Made by a program: the position numbers and the translations under genes | The notes under the pieces: model-generated | Database searches by the model: none | What the model was told of the DNA's origin: nothing | The model's input: the letters and a program-made list of their open reading frames with translations, nothing else | DNA from: CAUZIZ01 sp965219855 | Lineage (GTDB): Bacteria > Acidobacteriota > UBA6911 > RPQK01 > JAJDTT01 | Assembly: GCA_965219855.1 (NCBI GenBank) | Contig: CBDCOR010000012.1 | Location: 558,001 to 622,000, forward strand | DNA length: 64,000 bases | Direction of reading: 5' to 3' | Shown here: positions 23,635-33,269 of the stretch, piece by piece | How the letters are laid out: each line of letters opens with the position of its first letter | Numbering within the stretch: position 1 is the first letter of the stretch

Positions 23635-25077
23635 ATGTCAGTCAAGGTTCTAATCCCAACTCCATTAAGACCTCATGTGGGGGATCAAGAGGCTCTGGAG
23701 TTGGAGGGCAATAATGTCAAAGAGGTGCTTCAAGACCTGACCCAGCAATATGAAACTCTGAAGAAGCACCTGTTCACTGACGAGGGAAAGCTGAGGAACT
23801 TCGTCAACATCTACCTCAATGATGAGGACATCCGATACTTGCAGCGTGAGGACACCCCGATACAGGACGGGGATACGATAAGCGTCGTGCCCTCCATCGC
23901 AGGCGGAGCCGTGGGAACCGAACCGGATCTGGGTGCCTTGAACCACGAAGAGATCAGACGATACAGCAGACATCTGATCATGCCCGAGGTCGGAATGGAG
24001 GGCCAGAAGAAGCTGAAACGTGCCAGCGTCCTCTGCATAGGTGCGGGAGGTCTGGGTTCTCCCCTGGCAATCTACCTGGCCGCGGCCGGTGTCGGACGAC
24101 TGGGCATCGTTGACTTTGACATCGTCGACGAGAGCAATCTTCAACGGCAGATTCTCCACACCACACAGGATGTAGGACGCTCGAAACTGGAGAGTGCCCG
24201 GGACAAGCTAGAGCAGATCAATCCCAACGTCAAAGTGGAGACCCACGAAATTCGCCTCAGCTCAGAGAACGCTTTGGCGTTGTTTCAGGACTACGACATC
24301 ATTGCCGACGGTACCGATAACTTCCCTACCCGCTATCTAGTCAATGATGCCTGCGTACTGAGCGGGAAGCCCAACGTCTATGCCAGTATCTTCCGCTTCG
24401 AAGGACAGGCCTCGGTTTTCGCCATGCCGGGTGGACCCTGCTACCGGTGCCTCTACCCCGAACCCCCTCCTCCTGGCCTGGTGCCCTCTTGCGCCGAAGG
24501 CGGAGTGCTGGGCATCCTGCCCGGCCTGGTGGGCGTCCTGCAAGCCACAGAGGTGGTCAAGCTGATACTGGGCCAGGGCCAATCCCTGGTGGGCCGCCTG
24601 CTCCTGTTCGACGCCCTGGCGATGAAGTTTCGAGAGCTCAAGCTTCGCCGCAACAGCGAGTGCCCTGTCTGCGGCGACAACCCTGAGATTCACGAGCTCA
24701 TCGACTACGAAGAATTCTGTGGAGTTCTGCCCGAAGGTGATGATGAACGGACAGAAGGCGTCGAGGAAATCAGTGCGCTGCAGTTGAGCGAAGAGATGAA
24801 ACAGGGGAAGGACATCTTCCTCCTGGATGTCCGGAATCCTCAGGAGTACGAGATCTGCCAAATCGAGGGTTCCCATTTGATCCCTCTGGGAGATCTGATG
24901 GCTCGCGTCCACGAACTCGACAGCGCACGAAACATCGTAGCTCATTGCCGTTCCGGCGCACGCAGCGCCAAGGCGATCGAGATGCTTCAGCAAGCTGGAT
25001 TTCGGAAGCTCAGGAACCTCCAGGGAGGTATCCTGGCGTGGTCACGAGATGTCGATCCCTCTATGCCTGCCTACTAG
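23635..25077 (+). CDS. Ubiquitin-like sulfur carrier / E1 adenylyltransferase / rhodanese fusion (CysO-MoeZ-like)
   Basis: A 480-residue three-domain protein. Residues 1-95 are a MoaD/ThiS/CysO beta-grasp domain ending SIAGGAVG, with the GG at 90-91 internal. Residues ~101-350 are a ThiF/MoeB E1-like domain: RYSRHLIMPEVG, IGAGGLGSP, ESNLQRQ, DGTDNFPTRYLVND and the zinc pairs CYRC and CPVC. Residues ~375-480 are a rhodanese with active Cys438 in HCRSGARS. It would adenylate and thiolate the carrier C-terminus to feed CysM. The AGGAGG site and ATG are clear. The internal GG means activation must follow cleavage or use a separate carrier. Confidence 0.9.
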   Translation: MSVKVLIPTPLRPHVGDQEALELEGNNVKEVLQDLTQQYETLKKHLFTDEGKLRNFVNIYLNDEDIRYLQREDTPIQDGDTISVVPSIAGGAVGTEPDLGALNHEEIRRYSRHLIMPEVGMEGQKKLKRASVLCIGAGGLGSPLAIYLAAAGVGRLGIVDFDIVDESNLQRQILHTTQDVGRSKLESARDKLEQINPNVKVETHEIRLSSENALALFQDYDIIADGTDNFPTRYLVNDACVLSGKPNVYASIFRFEGQASVFAMPGGPCYRCLYPEPPPPGLVPSCAEGGVLGILPGLVGVLQATEVVKLILGQGQSLVGRLLLFDALAMKFRELKLRRNSECPVCGDNPEIHELIDYEEFCGVLPEGDDERTEGVEEISALQLSEEMKQGKDIFLLDVRNPQEYEICQIEGSHLIPLGDLMARVHELDSARNIVAHCRSGARSAKAIEMLQQAGFRKLRNLQGGILAWSRDVDPSMPAY

Positions 25078-25137
25078 GGGAATTGGTGACAGTTCGAAGA
25101 CACCTTTGCGCAACGGTGCCAACTGCTCTGGACTAAC

Positions 25138-26223
25138 ATGAAAACCGATGTGGTAATCATCGGTTCCGGCTTTGCAGGCGCCTCTACTGCGTTCCATCTG
25201 AGTAGCTCGTTTTCCGGATCGATCCTGGTCATCGACAAAGAGCAGGTACCGGGTTTTCATGCCTCGGGCCGAAATGCATCGCTGCTGCGCCAGTCCGTCG
25301 AGCTACCAGAGATCCGTCGAGTCGTCGCTGCTAGCTGCGAAGCCTACCAACAGCGACAGTCGGAGACTGGATTCACTCGAACCGGCTCCCTCTTACTCGG
25401 AACTCGTGATCAGCTCGACGCTGTTCGCGAGACCCGTCTCATCGATTCGTTCTACGAGAATCCGGGAGAGGTACGGCAGCAGATCCCATTGCTCCAGAGT
25501 CACCATTTTGAAGCAGTGCTTCGCACACCTTCCGATGGCGTGATGGACATCGCCAAGCTGCTTCAGTTCTATCTTGGACAGGCACAGGGCCGTGGGGTTC
25601 GTTTCCTTCTGGACTGCATGCTCACAGGTGTTGAAGGAAGCGGGCCCTTTCGCTTGCAAACCTCTGCTGGTCAGATTGAGGCGGGCTACGTGATCAATGC
25701 CGCTGGTGCCTGGGCACCGACCCTTGCTCGAATGGTAGGTGCTGCGAATCTGCCGCTGACCCCACTGAAGCGGCACCTCTTCGTCCTCGACACCTCTTCA
25801 CAGCTCGACGCCGGATGGCCCTTCGTCTGGAGCCTGGACCAGAACTTCTACTTCCGACCCGAGTCGGGTGGATTACTGTTCTGTGTCTGCGATGAGGAAG
25901 TTTCCGGCGGACTCGAACCCACCATAAGCCCAAACATATCCCAATCGATGGTGAATCTGGTCTGGGACCAGCTACCTGCTCTGAGAGAGGCCGCCCAACG
26001 ACAGGTCTGGTCCTGCTTTCGAACCAATTCCGCAGATGGCTCCTTCGTAGTTGGCTGGGACTACAAAGTGGACCGATTCTTCTGGGTAGCAGCCCTAAGC
26101 GGCCACGGTATGGGGGGCAGCTGGGGAATAGGCCAGCTGGCTGCCCGACGATTCATGGAACAAGGGGGCTCTCGACCCCATCCCTGCGACCCGGTCCGCT
26201 TCGCGAAACTCGACAAGTCTTGA
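25138..26223 (+). CDS. FAD-dependent oxidoreductase (DAO/glycine oxidase family)
   Basis: A 361-residue flavoprotein of the D-amino-acid oxidase/dehydrogenase family. The dinucleotide fold is VVIIGSGFAGASTAFHL at residues 5-21, the FAD-binding follow-on is DKEQVPGFHASGRNASLLRQ, and the C-terminal FAD contact is VAALSGHGMGGSWGIGQLAA. The substrate is an amine or amino acid, not further definable. It starts 60 bp after the rhodanese fusion and could be the last gene of the sulfur operon. Confidence 0.88.
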   Translation: MKTDVVIIGSGFAGASTAFHLSSSFSGSILVIDKEQVPGFHASGRNASLLRQSVELPEIRRVVAASCEAYQQRQSETGFTRTGSLLLGTRDQLDAVRETRLIDSFYENPGEVRQQIPLLQSHHFEAVLRTPSDGVMDIAKLLQFYLGQAQGRGVRFLLDCMLTGVEGSGPFRLQTSAGQIEAGYVINAAGAWAPTLARMVGAANLPLTPLKRHLFVLDTSSQLDAGWPFVWSLDQNFYFRPESGGLLFCVCDEEVSGGLEPTISPNISQSMVNLVWDQLPALREAAQRQVWSCFRTNSADGSFVVGWDYKVDRFFWVAALSGHGMGGSWGIGQLAARRFMEQGGSRPHPCDPVRFAKLDKS

Positions 26224-26545
26224 AGCGGTTTTGGTGCGTATCAGGAAGCCACTCGTACCTTGTATCTTGATGCCTTTCAGCCCGGCAGCTAACCCGAAGT
26301 TACCCTGAAAACTAGCTGAAAAACAACCTGTAAGCCATTGTGGATCATCAGGTAAGGGTCTTTTTGTGTTCGACAATTTGTACCCATGTAATAGTTGGTT
26401 TGGTGTCCTTTATTGTCGGTAGTATGTGATATTATAGTGCCCATGTACATCGAATCCGTTCCCAACTGATTGGCGACAGTTAGAATTTCCCACGACGACA
26501 AATAGAATTCCCCACTTTTTCAGGGCTGATCCTGACCATGAGGGC

Positions 26546-28018
26546 ATGGTTAAGGATCAGCAAGTGCGGAGGTTAGTAAAGTTGCAAAAGAACGAGAAGA
26601 CGCTAACGATGGCGGCGGCCAAAGCGGGGCTGTCGCGAAAGACGGCTCGGAAGTACCTGAAGTCGGGAAAGCTGCCGAGCCAGAGTCAGCCGGAGCGATA
26701 TTGGCGAACTCGATCGGATCCGTTCGAGTCGGTGTGGCCAGAGGTGGAAGAGATCCTGAAGCGATCTCCGACGGTGGAAGCGACAGCGGTGTTCGAGTAT
26801 TTGTGCCGCCAGCAGGAAGGGGCCTTCCAGCAAGGTCAGTTGAGGACGCTGCAGCGCAGGATCAAGCAGTGGAAGGCACAACACGGAGAAGCGAAGGAGG
26901 TGATGTTCCCGCAGAAGTATCGGCCGGGACATCAATCTCAATCGGACTTTACGTTTATGGGGCGTCTGGGAGTGACGATCCAGGGCCAGCCGTTTCCCCA
27001 TCTGCTGTACCACTTTGTTTTGGCCTACTCGAACTGGGAAGCGACCACGCTGTGTTTCAGTGAGTCCTTTGAGAGCCTCAGCCTGGGGCTTCAGAACGCG
27101 TTGTGGGAGTTGGGGGCGCTGCCCGAGGAACACCGAACAGACCGGCTTTCGGCGGCCGTCAACAACCTGAAACGGGAAGAGTTCACCGAGCGCTATCAAG
27201 GGTTGCTGAGACACTTCGGGATGCGCTCGAGTCGCACCCAGGCAGGAAAGGCTCACGAGAACGGGGATGTGGAACAGGCCCATCACCGCTTGAAACGGGC
27301 CATCGAGCAGGAACTGCTGCTGCGGTGTAGCCGTGATTTTTCCAGCCGGGAAGAGTACGAGGGTTTTGTAGCGGTGATTGTGGACCGGCGCAATGCGACC
27401 CGGCAAAAGCGCCTGGGAGAAGAGCTGGCCGTGATGCGCCCGTTGCCGGCACGCCGTCTGGATGACTTCACCCGGCAGTGGGTGAGAGTCTCCCCCAGCA
27501 GTACGATCCGGGTTCGCCACAACACCTATTCGGTGGACAGCCGGTTGATCGGCGAGCGGGTGCAGGTGAGGGTGTGGGCGGATCAGGTGGAGGTCTACTA
27601 CGGGGGTCAGCCACAGGCACGCATGCCTCGCTTGCGAGGAGAAGGCAAGCATCGCATTGACTACCGGCAGGTGATCCATTCCCTGGTGCGCAAGCCGGGG
27701 GCGTTCACTCGCTATCGCTGGCGCGAGGATCTGTTTCCGGGGATCTTGTTTCGAGTCGCCTACGACGAGCTGCGCCAAGATTGTCCAGCCACGGCGGATC
27801 GCCAGTATCTGAAGATCCTCGAGTTGGCTGCCCAGGAAGGTGAGCAGCGAGTGCGAGAGGCACTTCAGGGGCTGATTGAGAGGGGACAAAGAATCCGTTT
27901 CGAAGCACTACGAGAATGCCTCGTCGATCCGGTGGTGGAGCCCTGGGAAGTGGCGGTGGAGAAGATGGACGTGGGCGTCTACGACACGCTGCTGGAGAGC
28001 CGGAAGGTGAGATCATGA
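26546..28018 (+). CDS. istA: IS21-family transposase IstA
   Basis: A 490-residue DDE transposase. The N-terminal helix-turn-helix (LTMAAAKAGLSRKTARKYLKSGK) binds the element ends. The integrase core begins near residue 130 with QSDFTFMGRLGV (first Asp), then DRLSAAVNNL (second Asp region) and AHENGDVEQAHHRLKR (catalytic Glu region). The C-terminal beta-barrel region has RVRHNTYSVDSRLIGERV. It overlaps istB by ATGA. It appears intact. Confidence 0.94.
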   Translation: MVKDQQVRRLVKLQKNEKTLTMAAAKAGLSRKTARKYLKSGKLPSQSQPERYWRTRSDPFESVWPEVEEILKRSPTVEATAVFEYLCRQQEGAFQQGQLRTLQRRIKQWKAQHGEAKEVMFPQKYRPGHQSQSDFTFMGRLGVTIQGQPFPHLLYHFVLAYSNWEATTLCFSESFESLSLGLQNALWELGALPEEHRTDRLSAAVNNLKREEFTERYQGLLRHFGMRSSRTQAGKAHENGDVEQAHHRLKRAIEQELLLRCSRDFSSREEYEGFVAVIVDRRNATRQKRLGEELAVMRPLPARRLDDFTRQWVRVSPSSTIRVRHNTYSVDSRLIGERVQVRVWADQVEVYYGGQPQARMPRLRGEGKHRIDYRQVIHSLVRKPGAFTRYRWREDLFPGILFRVAYDELRQDCPATADRQYLKILELAAQEGEQRVREALQGLIERGQRIRFEALRECLVDPVVEPWEVAVEKMDVGVYDTLLESRKVRS

Positions 28019-28779
28019 GTGGAGGCAACTTGACCCGGCTTCGCGAGTGCCTTGTCCAGCTGCATCTACCAGCCTTTCGGGAGCACTCCGCCGCCCAGGC
28101 GGCACTGGCTACCCAGGAAAGTCTGTCCTATCCCCGGTTTCTCTTGTCGTTATCTGAGATCGAAGTGGCGGAGCGGCACGAGCGCAAAATCCAGCGCCTG
28201 CGCCGAATCTCGAAGCTTCCCTGGGAGAAAACGCTGACGGCGTTGGACCGCTCGCGCTTGCCCCAAAGCGTGGATCGACAACTGACGGCGCTGCTGGAAG
28301 GTACGTTTTTGGATCGCGCCGAGAACGTCTTGGCTTTCGGCAACCCTGGAAGCGGCAAGACGCATCTAGTCTGTGCTCTGGGGCAGGAGTTGATTCTGCT
28401 GGGGCGCCGGGTTCTATTCTCTACCTGCGCCCTGCTGGTACAGCGATTGCTGCGGGCCAAAATCGATCTGACTCTGGAGAAGGAGCTCAAGAAACTGGAT
28501 CGCTTCGAGGCTCTCATAGTCGATGACATCGGCTACGTTCAGCAAAGTCGGGAGGAAATGGAGGTTCTTTTCACACTGCTGGCCCATCGCTACGAACGCC
28601 GCAGCATCTTGCTGACCAGCAACCTGATCTTCTCGGACTGGGAGAGGATCTTCAAGGACCCCATGACGACGGTGGCGGCGATTGATCGGGTGGTGCACCA
28701 CAGCGTGATTCTGGAACTCAACGTCTCGAGCTACCGAATGGAGAGCGCCAAGAAGAAACAGCAGGAAACCACGAAATGA
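28015..28779 (+). CDS. istB: IS21-family helper ATPase IstB
   Basis: A 254-residue AAA+ ATPase that remodels target DNA for IstA. Walker A is GNPGSGKTHL, Walker B is ALIVDDIGYV, and sensor I is SILLTSNLIFSDW. The ATG at 28015 overlaps the istA stop. The open frame extends upstream to 27916 but that part is antisense-free overlap with istA and not family-like. It appears intact. Confidence 0.95.
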   Translation: MSGGNLTRLRECLVQLHLPAFREHSAAQAALATQESLSYPRFLLSLSEIEVAERHERKIQRLRRISKLPWEKTLTALDRSRLPQSVDRQLTALLEGTFLDRAENVLAFGNPGSGKTHLVCALGQELILLGRRVLFSTCALLVQRLLRAKIDLTLEKELKKLDRFEALIVDDIGYVQQSREEMEVLFTLLAHRYERRSILLTSNLIFSDWERIFKDPMTTVAAIDRVVHHSVILELNVSSYRMESAKKKQQETTK

Positions 28780-29110
28780 GGAAACCGCGAGGAGTTCAAA
28801 TCCGGGCAAATCGGCTGATTGGCCCCTGGGAAGTGCTTGGTGGGGACGATAGACGAGTGCCCGCCAAGGGGAGAGGTCGTACAGCGCCCTACAGAGGCCG
28901 CTCAGGAGCCTCGTGGATCTGGTCCACTCCCCTCGACGCCGGCGCGAGCGAGGGGGAGCTCCGTTCGGGCTACGCCCTCACTCCATCCCCCTCGCATTCT
29001 AAAAACAATCTCTCTTTTTTACAGAAAGGAGGACCCCGAAAAGAGTCGTCTCAGAGGACGGCTACAGCTCTTTTTTTTTATCCCTCGTGTGGGGATTTCC
29101 AATTGTCGCT
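28780..29110. other. Non-coding tail of the IS21 element
   Basis: About 330 bp between istB and the right end repeat. It contains inverted segments (CCCCTCG...CGAGGGGG near 28930-28960) and an Rho-independent-like AAAAACAATCTCTCTTTTTT stretch near 29000-29020, then a second run of nine T at 29074-29082 after a GAGCTGTAGCC-type arm. No gene is supported here. Confidence 0.5.
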
Positions 29111-30922
29111 GCGGGAATTCCATTTGTCGTTGATCACCCAACCGCAACTCGCCCCCGGCCATTCTCCTGCGCGAGTCCTACCGGCAAGCCGGCAAGGTGC
29201 GCAAGCGCACTCTGGCTAACCTCAGCAAGTGGCCCGCGGAGATCGTCGAAGGCCTGCGCAGCCTCTTGAAGGGAGGCTCCGTCATCTCCGACTTGAGCCA
29301 AGCCTTCCAGGTCCAGCGCACTCGCCCCCATGGTCATGTGGCGGCCGTCTTGGGTACCCTGCGCCGCCTCGGTTTGGAGCGCTTACTGGCCACTCGCAAC
29401 AGCCTGCAGCGCCGCCTGGTAGTGGCCCTGATCGTGGCGCGCATCCTGGAGCCCCGCTCCAAGCTGGCCACCGCACGCGGATGGGATCCCCAGACCCTGT
29501 CCAGCAGCTTGGGCGAGCTCTATGGAGGCCGCGACGGCCGATGATCTGTACGGCGCCTTGGACTGGCTGCTCGTTCGACAACCAAAGATTGAAAACCAGC
29601 TGGCGGCTCAGCGCCTGCAGGACGGTTGCCTCGTGATCTACGACGTCACCTCGACCTACTTCGAAGGGAGGAGTTGCCCGTTGGCCCAGCGGGGGTATTC
29701 CCGAGACGGCAAAGGGGATACGCTGCAGATCGTCTTCGGCCTGCTGTGCGAAAGGCTGCCCCGTCGCGGTCGAGGTCTTCGAAGGCAACCGAGCGGACCC
29801 CACAACAGTGACCAGCCAAATCCAAAAACTGCGCCAACGCTTCGGGTTGCGCTCGGTGGTGGTGGTCGCCGATCGAGGAATGCTGACGGAAGCCCGCATT
29901 CGGGAGGAGCTCAAGCCGCTGCCCGGCATGGGCTGGATCACGGCCCTGCGAGGCCCTCAGATCCGCAAACTGTTTCAATCCGGTCCGCTGCAGCTGTCCC
30001 TGTTTGATCAACGCGACCTGGCCGAGATCCAGAGCCCGGACTACCCCGGGGAACGGCTCATTGTCTGCCGTAATCCCCTCTTAGCGGAGGAACGGGCCCG
30101 CAATCGCCAGCAACTGCTCCAGGCGACCGAGCTGGAGTTGGAGAAGATTGTCCAGGCAACGCAACGTCCGAAGCGTCGCTTCAAGGGCAAGGATCGGATT
30201 GCCCTGCGGGTGGGCAAAGTCCTCAACCGCTACAAAGTGGGCAAGCATTTTGTCCTGGAGATCGGCGAGGAGTCCTTCTCCTACCAGCGCCGGCAGGAGC
30301 GCATCGAGCAGGAGGCGGCACTGGACGGGATCTATGTGATTCGCACCAACCTGGCCCGCGAGCAAATGGATGCCGAACAAACGGTGGCTGCCTACAAGGG
30401 GTTGTCCGTCGCCGAACGGGCCTTCCGCAGCTGTAAGAGTGTCGATCTGAAGGTCCGACCCATTTACCACCATCTGGAGGATCGGGTCCGCGCTCACGTC
30501 TTTCTGTGCATGCTTGCCTACTACGTCGAGTGGCACATGCGACAGAAGTTAGCTCCGATCCTGTTCGACGACGAGGATCCCGAGGCGGGGAGGCAGCTTC
30601 GCGATTCGGTGGTGGCACCCTCTCAGCGCTCTCCTCAGGCCCTCCGCAAGGCTCACCGCAAGCGCACCGTTGAGGGTGGGCCCGTGCACAGCTTTCAGAC
30701 CTTGCTCAGCGATTTGGCCACGATCTCCAAAAACCGGATTCAGCCGCAGTTGCCCGGCTCAGCAGCCTTCGACAAAATCACCCGTCCCACATCGCTTCAG
30801 CAGCGAGCCCTGGATCTCCTCGGCGTTCGTCTATAATGTACCCAGTACCGACGCAGCTGATTTGTAGCATTACCCCAATCTTAACAATAGGTTACATCAC
30901 TTTTCTACGAGGTAACTTAGGG

Positions 30923-31546
30923 CTAACCCTTACGAACCACTTGGCTGACCTGGGACGGGGTGTTGATGTTTACCAGAATACCCGGATCCTCGACCGACAC
31001 CAGAAAGGTGGAAGCAGGGTTCTGATGGACAACCCAACGAGCCCCCTCTTCCAGTGGTGCCTGCCTCAAGTCGGGAAAAAAGCGCCGAGGAAAAAGCACC
31101 GGATGGCCTTTCCGACCGTGAACTGAAGGCAGCAGAATGGACGCCGGCAAACGACGATGATGACGAACCAGACACTCTATGGTTTCGACCAATACCAGTG
31201 GATGATCCACCGGATGAATCAGGAGTCCTTCGGGCTCGCCGAGGTGCTCCAGAGCAATGAGCAGACTCGAGAGAGCTCCACGACTCGGATCAGGATTGAC
31301 AAGCACGATTGTATCGGACAGATCGACTCGCTCTGAAATGTGCGTGTTGTGTCGGCCCAGTACGACGCAGACAGGCAGGGAAGACAGTTTATGGCGGTCA
31401 ATAATAGTCCTCAGAAAACTCTTTCCTCTCAACTCGAGCAACGGCTTGGGCACTCCCATTCGGCGGGAAAAGCCAGCGGCCAGAATCACCGAGGCAACGC
31501 CACTCCTCATAGGCCAGTCGATATCACGGATCGAATCGTCTCGCAA
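30923..31546 (-). CDS. MobA-like NTP transferase (MocA/molybdopterin cytidylyltransferase type)
   Basis: A 207-residue nucleotidyltransferase. The signature LAAGFSRRMGVPKPLLELRGKSFL is at about residues 23-46. The DHP of IHPVDHPLV (about 113-115) is the metal-binding site, followed by GRKGHPVLFPRRFF. The family transfers CMP or GMP to molybdopterin or similar acceptors. No xdh or cox genes are adjacent. The second Met (MRSGVASVI, 31510) may be the real start, as the first 12 residues are not family-like. Confidence 0.85.
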   Translation of the reverse strand: MRDDSIRDIDWPMRSGVASVILAAGFSRRMGVPKPLLELRGKSFLRTIIDRHKLSSLPVCVVLGRHNTHISERVDLSDTIVLVNPDPSRGALSSLLIALEHLGEPEGLLIHPVDHPLVLVETIECLVRHHRRLPASILLPSVHGRKGHPVLFPRRFFPDLRQAPLEEGARWVVHQNPASTFLVSVEDPGILVNINTPSQVSQVVRKG

Positions 31547-31724
31547 GCTGGGGAGGCTCTCGACGCCTCAACAACTTGACAGGTCCCCTGCCCTTGGGCT
31601 ACACCTTCAGGGGTTCGAACGGGAGGGATCGCTCAAGGAGAGCCGGCCTGGAATTTTGAAACTGACTCCTGAGTTCAGCGTCTTAGAGTTTAGGGTCCGC
31701 TGGGACAATAGCGAATAAGAGATC

Positions 31725-32051
31725 ATGTCAATCAACATTACAGAGCAAGCAGCGCAGAAGATCAAAGAAGGCCTGGAGGCTGAAGGGATTCTGGAAGGGG
31801 GGCTGAGGCTGGGCGTCAGAGGAGGGGGTTGCTCCGGTTTGAACTATGTCTTGAGGTTCGAACCCGAGAAGAAGGTTGGGGACAAGATCTTCGAGCAGTA
31901 CGGGGTCAAGGTCTTCGTCGATATGAAGAGCTACCTCTATCTGAAAGGGATGGGCCTCGATTGGCGTGGATCCCTGATGCAGGAAGGCTTCACCTTTGTC
32001 AATCCAAACGCCTCAAAGACCTGCAGCTGCGGTCAATCTTTCACTGTCTAG
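31725..32051 (+). CDS. A-type iron-sulfur cluster carrier (IscA/ErpA/HesB family)
   Basis: A 108-residue Fe-S delivery protein with the three invariant cysteines Cys36 (GGGCSGLNY), Cys100 and Cys102 (KTCSCGQSF). YGVKVFVDMKSYLYLKGMGLDW is the typical central block. It delivers [2Fe-2S] or [4Fe-4S] clusters to apo-proteins. The gene stands alone. Its TAG stop is part of a CTAG. Confidence 0.95.
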   Translation: MSINITEQAAQKIKEGLEAEGILEGGLRLGVRGGGCSGLNYVLRFEPEKKVGDKIFEQYGVKVFVDMKSYLYLKGMGLDWRGSLMQEGFTFVNPNASKTCSCGQSFTV

Positions 32052-32139
32052 ATCGGATCCTGTCTGCGCCGTGCATACAATCTGCTAGTCCCCCAACTCA
32101 TTCCTGATAAGCTCGTCCTCGCCACCGGCTGCGAGCCGG

Positions 32140-32496
32140 ATCATTCAGAAGGAAACTTTGGGTCCGGCGTAGCGGTGGGCTCCAGGCCGCCGTCCGAGCC
32201 AAAGGCTCGGAAAAATAAGACTTCGGCCTGGAGGCCAAAGCTACATTCGCCAATGAAGTTTCAGGTTAGTAGCTCCCCGGCAGTGCTGCCCCATTCGAGA
32301 AAGAAACTTTGGCGACACACAAAGGCCAGCGTCGCCTGATCCGGCCTTCGAAATTTGCCTGTTCGATATTTTGCGGTTGAGTATCTTCTGCGGTTTCTTT
32401 CTCCTGAGTAGAAAGAAAGCCTAAATCTCGAACCGCTAAACACCGAACAATACGAACGCCGAAGTTCGGAAGCTCGACAATGAAGTTTCAGCTTAG
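32140..32496. repeat. Two tandem units of the modular intergenic repeat (locus c)
   Basis: Unit 1 (about 32140-32270) has a degraded start frame (GAAACTTTGGGTCC), a core with the inverted arms GCTCCAGGCCGCC and GGCCTGGAGGCC, and the end frame CAATGAAGTTTCAGGTTAGT. Unit 2 (32271-32496) begins with GTGCTGCCCCATTCGAGAAA, has a different ~170-bp core with runs of CGAAC/GTTCG, and ends ACAATGAAGTTTCAGCTTAG. The unit 1 core matches locus e (38.0 kb). Confidence 0.75.
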
Positions 32497-32574
32497 TTCT
32501 TCCGTCCAACAGATCCGATACGGAGCCTCTAGACTAGACACCCGGCTGCTCTCTGGGTCTTGGATCGGGGGGTA

Positions 32575-33183
32575 TCAGGACGGGTCGCCCCTAAGTGCAG
32601 CACTCAGCATCTCACGGTCTACCTCCGAGAGTTCAGCCACGACTTCCTGAGCAACCTCTCGACCGTGCGATGACATCTTCAACCAGGTCTTCTGCAGAAT
32701 CCCTTGGATCTTGTCCCGATCGTGTTTGCCAGCGAAGGCTGAGAACTCGATTTCTAGGAACACCAGACAGATCGCGTCCTCAAGAATTTGCACCTCAGGA
32801 TCCAGCTTCAGGCGGAACTTCTGAAGCAGAGCTTGAACACGTTCGATCACCGCCGCGTCATATCCGATCTGAGCGAGAATCTCTCCCGCCTGTTCGGCGT
32901 GAAAGCTGGCAAGAGTCTTACGCCACCGCTTGTACCCCGACTTCCCTTGAGGGAACTGATCTCTTGGAAGGGTCCAACGACGAATATGCTGGCAAGAGGC
33001 CGCCAGCCGAAGATCTTCAGACGCCGTCGGATTCAGACGGTGGACCCAGTGGAGCAAGCGCTGGTGGTAGAGAAGGGACCACGGAACCTGGCTCTGACCC
33101 ACCACCACCCGTCTGGGATCCTCGAGATGTGCGGCTTGGAATCGGTCAGTCGCCTGCTGAAAACGGGAATCATCACTCTTCAT
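32575..33183 (-). CDS. DUF4202 family protein
   Basis: From the ATG at 33181-33183 the protein has 202 residues and the full DUF4202 pattern: RFQQATDRFQAAHLEDP, PWSLLYHQRLLHWVHRL, LRLAASCQHIRRWTLPRDQFP, GYKRWRKTL, GYD, and LEDAICLVFLEIEF. The His/Arg/Asp-rich motifs resemble HD-type metal sites, but the function is not established. The frame is open 33 more codons upstream without family similarity. The protein is cytoplasmic. Confidence 0.88.
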   Translation of the reverse strand: MKSDDSRFQQATDRFQAAHLEDPRRVVVGQSQVPWSLLYHQRLLHWVHRLNPTASEDLRLAASCQHIRRWTLPRDQFPQGKSGYKRWRKTLASFHAEQAGEILAQIGYDAAVIERVQALLQKFRLKLDPEVQILEDAICLVFLEIEFSAFAGKHDRDKIQGILQKTWLKMSSHGREVAQEVVAELSEVDREMLSAALRGDPS

Positions 33184-33269
33184 GGAACCCGGGATTGGAA
33201 AGAGTATCGGGAATCTAACCTCGGAGGGCCGGCAAAACACTGAAGTGGACTCGGATCGCTCGACCCGGG

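Larger units (their letters stand above)
26467..29136 (+). mobile_element. IS21-family element inserted in an IS1634 transposase gene
   Basis: The element is about 2670 bp with TG...CA termini. Left end: TGATTGGCGACAGTTAGAAT from 26467. Right end (read on the minus strand): TGATCAACGACAAATGGAAT from 29136. Both continue with a second CGACAA...GAATTCCC repeat, as in IS21 multiple-repeat ends. The target duplication is CCCAAC (26461-26466 and 29137-29142). It carries overlapping istA and istB and a ~330-bp non-coding tail. Confidence 0.92.
26443..30836 (+). pseudogene. IS1634-family transposase gene, split by an IS21 element and frameshifted twice
   Basis: The reading frame starts MYIESVPN at 26443-26466, is interrupted by the IS21-family element, and resumes at 29137 with the duplicated codons PN, then RNSPPAILLRESYRQAGKVRKRTLANLSKWP, the typical N-terminus of IS1634 transposases. 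A frameshift near 29522-29544 joins SSLGELYGGRD to AATADDLYGALDWLL, and another near 29747-29757 joins LQIVFGLLC to GCPVAVEVFEGN. The last part (to 30836) carries VVVADRGML and the C-terminal RAHVFLCMLAYYVEWHM. The gene is clearly dead. Element ends could not be defined. Confidence 0.9.

Noticed and set aside
26603..27889. 428-codon minus-strand open frame over istA
   Set aside because: Antisense shadow of the IS21 transposase. Its composition (Leu/Gln/His/Arg-rich) and lack of motifs argue against a gene.
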